Assembly: GCA_902761905.1 (NCBI GenBank)
Contig: CACWMK010000002.1
Coordinates: forward strand, 1 to 64,000
DNA from: an uncultured Prevotellaceae bacterium
Lineage (GTDB): Bacteria; Bacteroidota; Bacteroidia; Bacteroidales; Bacteroidaceae
Length of the DNA: 64,000 bases
Direction: 5' to 3'
The translations under genes were made by a program, and so were the position numbers. Of the stretch, positions 17,124-24,619 are shown piece after piece. Within the stretch, counting starts at the first letter, position 1. Each line of letters begins with the position of its first letter. The notes beneath the pieces were generated by a model. The model had not been told where the DNA came from. It did not search any database and saw only the letters and a program-made list of their open reading frames with translations.

Positions 17124-17350
17124 CAGTATTTTTCTGATATGTGCAAGCAATTAAGAACCTATTATAAAAAAAAGTGAAGCGTTTACTCACGTAGACGCCC
17201 ACTCCCTTAATTTAGTTCGTTTTAAGTATTTGATGCAAAGTATTTGGTAAAAACCAAATTACTCATTTTCACCGTGCAAAAATACGAAAAAATGTTTACC
17301 ATTATTGATAATCATAGTTAATAATTCTTAATTTGCTTGATTTGGTCTAT

Positions 17351-17385
17351 AAAAAGAGGCACCTGCTCCCGCAGATGCCCCCTCA
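17351..17385 (-). terminator. Terminator after LruC-type lipoprotein gene
   Basis: On the minus strand GGCATCTGC-GGGA-GCAGGTGCC forms a stem with one wobble pair, followed by CTCTTTTTATAG. It lies about 45 bases beyond the stop of the leftward gene. Confidence 0.8.
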
Positions 17386-17430
17386 CAACATTTATTAAAG
17401 TCTTATTTTGAATTTTTGATAACTCGTAAT

Positions 17431-19872
17431 TTATATTTTTGCATTTGTAATTGTCAAGCTCTCAACACTTACACCGCTTCCCTGCAATCCAAACATACCA
17501 CCAGACCACCAACTGTTATTCACGTTGTCATTGATGCTATTAAGCATGTCTTGAGTGATAGTGGCTTCAACAGTAGTAATTTGATTCGTCTGGCTATTGC
17601 TATTGTTATGTGAAAGATCCCATGGGCCTCCATTGCCAGAAACTCCACTGAAGCCCATCTTAAGGTACCAAGAATAGCCTGACACAGACGTGTCTGTTGT
17701 GACTTTGTATTTAAGAACCAATTTAGATGTTCCTGCAACTATCTTGCTCGCATAACTCTGAGCGCTGCTTTGGCTTGTAACAATTGGAATAACACCGCCT
17801 GTCATTGCGGTAGAAGAAGATAGCAATGTGTGTGTTGCAGTATACTCATTGCTATTATTGTCATTGTTATCACCACCACTAGATATCTGGCTATTGTCAT
17901 ACGTTAATGCAAGTGCAGTAAGACCAAATCCTTGGATGATAAGTCTATTGTTATCTTCCTTAAACCGGTTGGCTGCAGTCGTATTTAGTTTAAACTCTAC
18001 ATAGCCATTCTTTGCATTGCCGCTAATGAGATTCTTATTCCAACCTGAGTTACCATTACCAAGGTCGAAATCGCCCCATGTGTTATCGGTTGCCTTTATT
18101 GTAAAGCCGTTTTCACTAGCAAAATAGAAACGAATAATGGTTCCATCGCCAATATTTGCTGTATTCAGATCGCTAGCAGAAATGGCTACGGTTCCCTCCC
18201 ATGCTGCGCCATTCTTTACAAACTTGGTATTGCCGCTAACATCGCTCCACAAGAGATTCTCATTTGCTACATCTGCTAGTGTGTAGCTGTATTCTGTGGT
18301 CGAAGAATTGCTTACTTCCTCGTAGCTGATTTCTCCTGTCTGATCGTTTTTCATCTCATAGGCCACACCATCCAGAGGATATAGGTTGTCCTCTACACCA
18401 GTTGTTGACCATGGCTCAGTGCGAGTGGCTACATAATTCTCAAAGCCAGTATATGCATCCTTGATGTCAGTGCGTTCGTAAGCCCAACGAGTACCAACGG
18501 GGACGCATATCTTATGAGGAGCTTCACCCTTATAAGCAGAGAGCTCATAAGCAGCCTGTGTTGAGCGAACCATCACAACAACATTGTTAATATCAATAGC
18601 TTCATTATATGTGTCGAAAGGAATAACGCCAGTTGTTCCTGCACGACCTTCAACGTGTGACAAGCTGATTTCTTGGTCAAAACGGCATGTATTAACCAGT
18701 ACATTGCTGGCTACGGCAGGATTAAACATCTCGTGAGCGTTGGTGCTCAATGCATTGAATTTGATGGTTAACTCACCTCCTGCTGCCAATGGTGTAACTT
18801 CAGTGTAGTAAATGCTTGAAGGATCGTCGGTATAGGTGCTCTCGTTGCCGTCGGCATCTCTCAGCACTTTATGTTCTTCGATAACCTTAGCGTCGAATAC
18901 CAAGTCGTTGTAGTCGTAGTCCTTGTTGCTGGATGAACTGCCCAGATCTTCGCAGAAAACCCATTTATGTTCCAAAACGGTCTTCTTCTTGTATACCTTA
19001 CTTACTTTATTGTTGATAATTGTGCTTCCATTACCAGGAATCACTTTTATTATCCAATCATCGCAATACTCTAGTGTCTTCATGTCGTTATTCAGTTTTT
19101 TGTCGCCATTGTCAGATTTCTCTCCATACATGCAAAGTCCGACATACCATCCCTTACCTACGCCAGGTACGTTTATTTCTGCACACTTAAAGTATGTGTA
19201 TTCTTCGCTGCACCAACTGCTATGGTATTTAAAACTCAGTGCTGAGCTGTTCTTCATGTATACCACCTTCCAACTTCCGTTGTCGTTGGCGTTAAAGTCC
19301 AATAAGTGGGTGTAATTGGTACCATTACCTACACATAGATAATCCATAGTGGCTTGCTCTACTTTGTCATCGCGATAGTAGTTGGATGTAGCGCCTTTGT
19401 TGTTGCGCATATAATTCTCATCATAGTGGTTATACCAAACATTATAGTTTTTGTTTGGTTCGCCCCATACATGCTGGACATAGAAATCGCTAACGTTCAA
19501 GCCTGAAGTGAATCCTGGATTCTTCTCAAACCAGTCCTTTACAAATGTTCGCTCATAATCAGTGATAGGCGCAGGCGTGGTGTAGTTGGGATACTGAGTT
19601 GAGTAATTTGGAAAATTCGTCATATCAGGCTTGATGCATTCTCCGCAAGAGTTTTCGCCTTGTCCACGAGTTCTTGCTGCAGCTACCTTTGCTTCACCAA
19701 ATCCCCAGTCTTGATTAGGATCGGGAGTTCCATAGAACTTTTCAAAATTCTGCGCAAATTGTGCCTTCTTGGCTTCTTCTGGGGATGAGTAATTGCCCAT
19801 GTCTTCACTACAACTGGTAAAAAGACCGTTGCAGACTAGAGCCAATGCCCCTGCTATCAAATACTTCTTCAT
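17431..19872 (-). CDS. LruC-type (DUF4842-like) surface lipoprotein 1
   Basis: The 813-residue protein has a lipoprotein signal peptide with the cysteine in GLFTSCSED and an early motif GTPDPNQDWGFG. Near residue 316 it has KDYDYNDLVFDAKV, the Asp-rich D-Y-D-Y-N-D-L/V-V motif of LruC/DUF4842 proteins that resembles calcium-binding beta modules. After about residue 530 there are two further beta-rich segments (about 545-670 and 685-813) that look like carbohydrate- or ligand-binding folds but that I cannot name. Export to the outer membrane is likely. Two more proteins with the same motif lie in the next 6 kb, one of them divergent from this gene. Confidence 0.75.
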   Translation of the reverse strand: MKKYLIAGALALVCNGLFTSCSEDMGNYSSPEEAKKAQFAQNFEKFYGTPDPNQDWGFGEAKVAAARTRGQGENSCGECIKPDMTNFPNYSTQYPNYTTPAPITDYERTFVKDWFEKNPGFTSGLNVSDFYVQHVWGEPNKNYNVWYNHYDENYMRNNKGATSNYYRDDKVEQATMDYLCVGNGTNYTHLLDFNANDNGSWKVVYMKNSSALSFKYHSSWCSEEYTYFKCAEINVPGVGKGWYVGLCMYGEKSDNGDKKLNNDMKTLEYCDDWIIKVIPGNGSTIINNKVSKVYKKKTVLEHKWVFCEDLGSSSSNKDYDYNDLVFDAKVIEEHKVLRDADGNESTYTDDPSSIYYTEVTPLAAGGELTIKFNALSTNAHEMFNPAVASNVLVNTCRFDQEISLSHVEGRAGTTGVIPFDTYNEAIDINNVVVMVRSTQAAYELSAYKGEAPHKICVPVGTRWAYERTDIKDAYTGFENYVATRTEPWSTTGVEDNLYPLDGVAYEMKNDQTGEISYEEVSNSSTTEYSYTLADVANENLLWSDVSGNTKFVKNGAAWEGTVAISASDLNTANIGDGTIIRFYFASENGFTIKATDNTWGDFDLGNGNSGWNKNLISGNAKNGYVEFKLNTTAANRFKEDNNRLIIQGFGLTALALTYDNSQISSGGDNNDNNSNEYTATHTLLSSSTAMTGGVIPIVTSQSSAQSYASKIVAGTSKLVLKYKVTTDTSVSGYSWYLKMGFSGVSGNGGPWDLSHNNSNSQTNQITTVEATITQDMLNSINDNVNNSWWSGGMFGLQGSGVSVESLTITNAKI

Positions 19873-19920
19873 ATTTCTGACTTTAATAAATTGTTACGTA
19901 ACTAAATAGATTTTCGGCTG

Positions 19921-19928
19921 CAAAGTTA
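19921..19928 (-). promoter_or_regulatory. Promoter minus-7 box for LruC-type gene 1
   Basis: The minus strand reads TAACTTTG about 48 bases ahead of the start at 19872. It faces away from the promoter of the neighbouring gene 86 bases further right. Confidence 0.7.
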
Positions 19929-20013
19929 GCAATTTTTTGGCTTACTTGTATCTATTTTATGGTTAAAATCTGTAAATATCGATAAAATATGCATCACTTA
20001 TCAGATTATTTTG

Positions 20014-20021
20014 TAATTTTG
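20014..20021 (+). promoter_or_regulatory. Promoter minus-7 box for LruC-type gene 2
   Basis: The box reads TAATTTTG and lies 21 bases ahead of the ATG at 20043. The alternative upstream start at 19989 precedes this box and is therefore unlikely. Confidence 0.65.
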
Positions 20022-20042
20022 GCCGCAAAAACAGATAATATT

Positions 20043-21311
20043 ATGCGTAAAAGTCTGATTATTACACTTATAGCTAGCATCGCAACCTCCATAACCATGG
20101 TGTCGTGCAACAAGAATGTGTACGACGAAGAGAGGCATGGTGAGTTGATACATTACTACTCGGCAGTAGATAGCGTAGATCAACAGCACATGTGGATGCT
20201 AACGCAGTCAAAAACTTTGCGTTATCAGGTGCCTACGGGCTCTAGTTACGAGCAACTTAGATTCTATACAGCAGACCCTCTTACCGATAAATCTGCTGAA
20301 CTGATGAATACTGTGTTCGTGAAAAGCGGACAATCTGGTTCTGTATCACTTAGTGTGCCATATCTGCAGACATCCATCTATGCTGCTTTGGTAGATGGTG
20401 ATGGCAATTATACTGTGACAACTTTTTCTTCATCGCAAATTTCTGTAGATTTTACAGATGCAACTACAGGTAAGCCTCTTTCTTCGCTTAAGCCACAAAC
20501 TTATTCTTTCCTGTTCGAAGAGAACTATCCGGAGCCGGGCGACTACGATTATAATGATGTGGTGCTGCGTATTTCGCAAGAGCGTATTGCAGAGAACAAA
20601 ATATCTGTAAATGTCACAATGTCTGCTGTTGGTGCCGTAAAGCAGATAGCTGGTTGCATCCGACTGGTGGGATATCGTTATCAGGATATTGACTCTGTAT
20701 ATATCACAGATAAGTCGTTCAATGATGGTGTTAATACCCAGATGCTATATTTCCATAAGGATACCATACCATTTATTGAAGGACAAAATCATGAGGCAGT
20801 GCTCAACTTGTTCTGCGATGCCCATTGGGCAATGGCATTCAATCTGAGCACCGATTATGGGCTGTTCCAGCGTAAGAAGTATAATGTATCAACAAGTTCT
20901 GGAGATGACTATCAACTACGTGCACCTCGTAGCCTTAGTTATATAGTGACATTCAAGGATGCTTCGGCACTCAATTACTTTACGCTAGATACTCTCGATC
21001 CATTTATAATAACAGATTATAACGCTGGAACATGGGAGACTCATACAGAGCAGTTCAAGGGTGCTAAGGTACTTCACGACTATTTTGTTCCTTCGTTCAA
21101 GGATCTGCCTTGGGCTCTAATGGTTCCTGATGCTGATTTCCTTTATCCGCTTGAGGGTACAGAAATAGGCTACCGCAAGCGTACAGAGAGTGGTGCGGTT
21201 GCTATGTTTGGTGCTTATACCACTATAGGCCACAGCTTTGGCGAATGGGCTGAGAATCACAATAGTTTCCACGATTGGTATCAGTACCCTAACACGCAAC
21301 TCACGTTCTAA
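20043..21311 (+). CDS. LruC-type surface lipoprotein 2
   Basis: The start at 20043 (MRKSLIITLIASIATS) gives a lipoprotein signal peptide with Cys in TMVSCNKN. The 422-residue product carries PEPGDYDYNDVVLRIS near residue 168, the LruC-type Asp-rich signature. A beta-rich domain follows with the late motifs PDADFLYPLEGTEIGYRK and AYTTIGHSFGEWAENHNSF. The C-terminal part resembles LruC domains that end in a W-H-D-W pattern. The gene is divergent from LruC-type gene 1 across about 170 bases and convergent with gene 3, so the three are independently transcribed but clustered. Function is unknown; envelope or adhesion roles are inference. Confidence 0.75.
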   Translation: MRKSLIITLIASIATSITMVSCNKNVYDEERHGELIHYYSAVDSVDQQHMWMLTQSKTLRYQVPTGSSYEQLRFYTADPLTDKSAELMNTVFVKSGQSGSVSLSVPYLQTSIYAALVDGDGNYTVTTFSSSQISVDFTDATTGKPLSSLKPQTYSFLFEENYPEPGDYDYNDVVLRISQERIAENKISVNVTMSAVGAVKQIAGCIRLVGYRYQDIDSVYITDKSFNDGVNTQMLYFHKDTIPFIEGQNHEAVLNLFCDAHWAMAFNLSTDYGLFQRKKYNVSTSSGDDYQLRAPRSLSYIVTFKDASALNYFTLDTLDPFIITDYNAGTWETHTEQFKGAKVLHDYFVPSFKDLPWALMVPDADFLYPLEGTEIGYRKRTESGAVAMFGAYTTIGHSFGEWAENHNSFHDWYQYPNTQLTF

Positions 21312-21340
21312 ACGATTTTATACAGATAGTCATAAAGATT

Positions 21341-21373
21341 GGAGGGGCATCCACATCACGTGGACACCCCTCC
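21341..21373. terminator. Bidirectional terminator between LruC-type genes 2 and 3
   Basis: GGAGGGG-CA-TCCAC and GTGGA-CA-CCCCTCC pair around ATCAC with one internal mismatch. There is no long T-run on either side, so efficiency is uncertain. Confidence 0.65.
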
Positions 21374-21402
21374 TAAAATTTAACTATACTAGAGTTTAAA
21401 AA

Positions 21403-23826
21403 TTAATCTCCATAAACCAGTCCTGATGTAGGATTCTCGTACCATCCTGCTTCATCAGCTCTTAGGGTTAGGTCTGATTCCTTACCCCAATCTGTAAAGG
21501 CTGGATAAGCGTAGTTTACAGTATTGCGTTCCTTAGGCCATTTCCACTTTGCAGGAATTGCAAGTCCTAATGGACCCCAAAGTCCTGTGTTTACACCCTG
21601 CTTTACGATTGAGATATATCCATCCACAGCATTTGCCTCATCGGTAGGGTCTGAATTGATTCTGAATGGGCGAATCTTGAAGTCGGCATTCTGGAAGTCG
21701 AAGTTGGTTGGCTTGTCGATGGTTACTTCAACAGGGGTCTTGTCAACTCCTTTATTGTTACCTGTATTAACCATCACACCATGGGTTACACCAAAAGCAT
21801 CGTGGACCTCAGCTCCACCTTCCCAAACGATTGGAGTCTCGCCAAGCCATACATAGTTGTCGTATTCGCAACCAGCAGCTACCAGCTTCACAATTAGCTT
21901 TTCAGAGTCAGTCTCGCTCTCTCTTACCTGAATAACCACGTCGTTCAGGTCGAAGTCGCATCTGGTCTTATTATCCTCGAATGCGTATGTCCATGTCTGA
22001 TTCTCCTCTGTAATACTTGGCTCTCCTGGAACTGTCCATGTGGCAGAGCACTGCCCGGTCTTAGTTTCGGCAGTAACGTTCTTGAAATCGTCTCCTGTAA
22101 CAATTTTAGTTACGTTATGCAGGTTCCATGTTTTGTCGCCATCCTGGTTTGCGGCTAGTTGCTCCGCTGTGGTTTCACTCCAGTAGCTTACGTTGTCGTA
22201 AGAAGAGTTTAGGTCGATACGATTGAATCCCTTGTAGAATTTCATGCTCTGGTATGCTAGTGTGAGATTGGCTCCTTGTACATTAAATGCGTAGCCAGTA
22301 TAAGCAGGAACCTGAGTCTCACCAGCCAAACGAACAAAGCATCTAGCATTGTCGTCGCTGGCTATGAACCCCTGCATCTGATGTGTACCGATAAAGTCGG
22401 CTCCCTGACGTCCCCATTTAGAACCATTCTTAACGTTGAATCCAGAGGCGTTGTACATGTTCACTCTGAAGTTGTTGAACACAGCACGGTTAATCTCTGC
22501 ATAACTGCCTTGCATCATGTTGAAGAGACCATCTGTAAAGTTACATTGGTCTTTCACAATTAGCTGGCAATAGTTATAGAATGTACCATTCTTGGCGCTG
22601 AATACCATTGTGTTCGTTGTGTAATGGCCATTGTTGATCCATACGATACCAGCCTGTGTAACCTTGGTTTCGCCAGCAATGTTGACTGTACCACCAGAAT
22701 AGAAGTGGCAAGTCGAGTTCAATGTCATTGAAGGAGCGCTTAATTTAGCATCGTCTCCCATGTTGATAAAAAATGAGGTGTTACCTGCACCGGCACTATA
22801 TTTCATTGGGCCGGAAATATTACATGTTCCCTCGTTGTAGAAGGCTGCGTTGTTGTTGATGTCGTATCCTTCTGAGCTGTTTGTGGCGTTAACGGTACCT
22901 TTATTGTATAGTTTGATGCCTCCATTGTGTGCTAATTCTTTTCGCGAATCGTTAAGTGTAGCACCTGCTGCAACAGAAATTAGACCTCCGCATTGTCCAA
23001 AGTTGCTGTCAAGAGTTACATTTCCATTTATAATATAGAGGTTAATGTATTCGGCACCATTACGGCTGATTGTTACGTCACCGTCTACATTTACATATAC
23101 ATTGTTGGCTTTCGACTTATCTTTGTCGTTGTCCCAGGTGCCACCAATACTGATACTGCCAGGCTTTGTTACTTTGTAATTGCGGCCAGTGCTGTTGTCC
23201 TTATAAACAAAATATAAATTTCCAGTTAATTCCGCGATTTCTAATGCTGAAGCGGGAATGTCGTCTTCCGTTGGGAAAGCTGCTGCCAGTTCTTCATCAG
23301 TTGGGAAATTAAAAGTGTCATATGTATTTCCTTTTACAGTAATTGCTCGAGTTCTTGAAGCGTTAACTTGTTCTTCGTCTATTTCAATGGGTTGGTCCTC
23401 AACGAATTCTGTCAGTTGTCCGTTCTCAAGATATGCTGTACGATACATGGTTCCACCTTTACTGTTTGTGATACCAATGTTATATGCATGCTTGTATGAT
23501 GGCGCACGGAATGTGGTGGTAAAGTTTTGGCCGTTAGCTACGGTCTCTTTTGCCAATACATATCCTTTGGCATCCATCAAGGGATCGTTTGAGTAAACCT
23601 TAACAGTGTAAGTTTCACCATCCTCAATGTTGATGGGGATATTAGCACTTACAGTGTTGGTCATCACCCAATCCTGATTGGCGGGGATGTAGAAGCCTAG
23701 TGTTTGCTGGGCGTTGTTGAGCGAGGCTTGCTGCTCCTGCTCTTCGTAATTAAAATCCTGCGTACAGGCGGTCATTGCAAAACCCATAGTTAGGGCTGCA
23801 AGGCCATTAAAAAGATTTTTTCTCAT
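21403..23826 (-). CDS. LruC-type surface lipoprotein 3 with beta-helix-like middle
   Basis: The 807-residue lipoprotein (Cys in FAMTACTQD) opens with the NQDWVMTNTVSANIPI region. From about 230 to 560 it has a long run of short Gly/Asn-rich beta-strand repeats (INGNVTLDSNFGQCGGL, LYNKGTVNATNSSEGYDI and similar) that suggest a parallel beta-helix or solenoid. A C-terminal LruC-type domain contains TRCDFDLNDVVIQVRE near residue 625 and ends with DPTDEANAVDGY and a Trp/Pro-rich tail. It is a single-gene unit with its own promoter. A glycan-binding or surface-layer role is possible but not shown. Confidence 0.75.
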   Translation of the reverse strand: MRKNLFNGLAALTMGFAMTACTQDFNYEEQEQQASLNNAQQTLGFYIPANQDWVMTNTVSANIPINIEDGETYTVKVYSNDPLMDAKGYVLAKETVANGQNFTTTFRAPSYKHAYNIGITNSKGGTMYRTAYLENGQLTEFVEDQPIEIDEEQVNASRTRAITVKGNTYDTFNFPTDEELAAAFPTEDDIPASALEIAELTGNLYFVYKDNSTGRNYKVTKPGSISIGGTWDNDKDKSKANNVYVNVDGDVTISRNGAEYINLYIINGNVTLDSNFGQCGGLISVAAGATLNDSRKELAHNGGIKLYNKGTVNATNSSEGYDINNNAAFYNEGTCNISGPMKYSAGAGNTSFFINMGDDAKLSAPSMTLNSTCHFYSGGTVNIAGETKVTQAGIVWINNGHYTTNTMVFSAKNGTFYNYCQLIVKDQCNFTDGLFNMMQGSYAEINRAVFNNFRVNMYNASGFNVKNGSKWGRQGADFIGTHQMQGFIASDDNARCFVRLAGETQVPAYTGYAFNVQGANLTLAYQSMKFYKGFNRIDLNSSYDNVSYWSETTAEQLAANQDGDKTWNLHNVTKIVTGDDFKNVTAETKTGQCSATWTVPGEPSITEENQTWTYAFEDNKTRCDFDLNDVVIQVRESETDSEKLIVKLVAAGCEYDNYVWLGETPIVWEGGAEVHDAFGVTHGVMVNTGNNKGVDKTPVEVTIDKPTNFDFQNADFKIRPFRINSDPTDEANAVDGYISIVKQGVNTGLWGPLGLAIPAKWKWPKERNTVNYAYPAFTDWGKESDLTLRADEAGWYENPTSGLVYGD

Positions 23827-23871
23827 ACTCTATCAATAGTTAAATTTTTCTCCAAAGAATTAATTCGGCTA

Positions 23872-23879
23872 CAAAAATA
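23872..23879 (-). promoter_or_regulatory. Promoter minus-7 box for LruC-type gene 3
   Basis: The minus strand reads TATTTTTG, 45 bases ahead of the start codon at 23826. Confidence 0.65.
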
Positions 23880-23982
23880 CATACTTTATCCGAAAAATCC
23901 AAATACTTTTGCAATTATTATACATCTGCGACAGTTTTTGTGATTTATTGCAAAAATACTTGCAACTTTCAGATATATTCCT

Positions 23983-23990
23983 TATATTTG
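23983..23990 (+). promoter_or_regulatory. Promoter minus-7 box for small secreted protein gene
   Basis: The box reads TATATTTG and lies 37 bases ahead of the ATG at 24028. Confidence 0.65.
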
Positions 23991-24027
23991 CCGGCAGAAT
24001 GTATGTTTAACTTAATTGTGTAAAGTT

Positions 24028-24441
24028 ATGAAGAAACTAATGATGATCCTGATGTGCATGATATCGATGACGGTGTTTGCGCAAGACAAGCCCCCTGTGC
24101 AGGTGGCTACAACGATGATTCAGAACCAGAACGCAAAGTTCCAGTTGTTCCCTACGCAGAACATCTTTGTGTTCTTGAAACTTAATACTGCTACGGGCGA
24201 GATTACTATCGTGCAGTATGGTATGAGTCGCGACGAACGTGTGGAGGTGAAACTCGAAAGTGAGGTGTATCCATTGGTACAACCAGAGGACGAACAGCCA
24301 GGTAGATTCTTCCTGTATCCAACTACGAACATCTACAATTTTATAATGCTCGACCAGATAGACGGCAGGATTTGGCAAGTGCAGTGGGACACCAAACCTG
24401 ACAACCGAATAATCTTTAAGATAGGAAAGGCAGGGAACTAG
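24028..24441 (+). CDS. Small secreted protein with internal duplication
   Basis: I do not recognise the family. The 137-residue product starts at 24028 with a signal peptide (MKKLMMILMCMISMTVFAQ). The mature part of about 118 residues contains the same motif twice: FQLFPTQNIFVFLKLNTATG with EITIVQYG, and FFLYPTTNIYNFIMLDQIDG with RIWQVQWD. Between them is a Glu-rich linker (VKLESEVYPLVQPEDEQPG). The pattern F-x-L-[FY]-P-T-x-N-I-[FY]-x-F followed by G-x-I-x-x-V-Q suggests two copies of one small beta unit. It forms a single-gene unit with its own promoter and terminator. Confidence 0.75.
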   Translation: MKKLMMILMCMISMTVFAQDKPPVQVATTMIQNQNAKFQLFPTQNIFVFLKLNTATGEITIVQYGMSRDERVEVKLESEVYPLVQPEDEQPGRFFLYPTTNIYNFIMLDQIDGRIWQVQWDTKPDNRIIFKIGKAGN

Positions 24442-24456
24442 AATCCCTGCTTTTTT
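24430..24456 (+). terminator. Terminator after small secreted protein gene
   Basis: GCAGGGA and TCCCTGC form a perfect stem around ACTAGAA, followed by six T. The left arm overlaps the last codons of the gene. Confidence 0.85.
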
Positions 24457-24512
24457 GAACAAAAACGAAAGGTTTTGAACAAATCAGAAAACAACTAGAC
24501 TTTTTTGAACAA
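24453..24512 (+). promoter_or_regulatory. Three phased TTTTGAACAA direct repeats
   Basis: Exact copies of TTTTGAACAA lie at 24453-24462, 24473-24482 and 24503-24512, spaced 20 and 30 bases apart, so all face roughly the same side of the helix. They end about 50 bases upstream of the minus-7 box of the GH3 operon. A regulator-binding array is inferred. The first copy also overlaps the T-run of the preceding terminator. Confidence 0.5.
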
Positions 24513-24562
24513 TAATGAAAATTAAACGGACGTAGCAGAAAGACGTTTTCGCAGGCGATTCG

Positions 24563-24570
24563 TAACTTTG
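24563..24570 (+). promoter_or_regulatory. Promoter minus-7 box for GH3-CE1 operon
   Basis: The box reads TAACTTTG, a full TAnnTTTG match. It lies about 50 bases ahead of the GH3 start codon. Confidence 0.75.
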
Positions 24571-24619
24571 CACCCAGAAACCAGAATCAAATAGTAACTA
24601 AAAAGTATAATTAAGAACA

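Larger units (their letters stand above)
17107..17430. other. 324-bp intergenic region with tandem promoters and inverted repeat
   Basis: Leftward promoter boxes lie at 17116-17123 and 17277-17284 (TATTTTTG). Between them is a perfect inverted repeat ATTTGGT-AAAA-ACCAAAT at 17242-17259 that could be an operator or an attenuator stem in the longer transcript. The terminator of the LruC-type gene is at 17351-17380. No convincing gene is present. Confidence 0.6.

Noticed and set aside
19989..20042. Upstream start for LruC-type gene 2
   Set aside because: It precedes the minus-7 box at 20014-20021 and hides the lipoprotein signal peptide.
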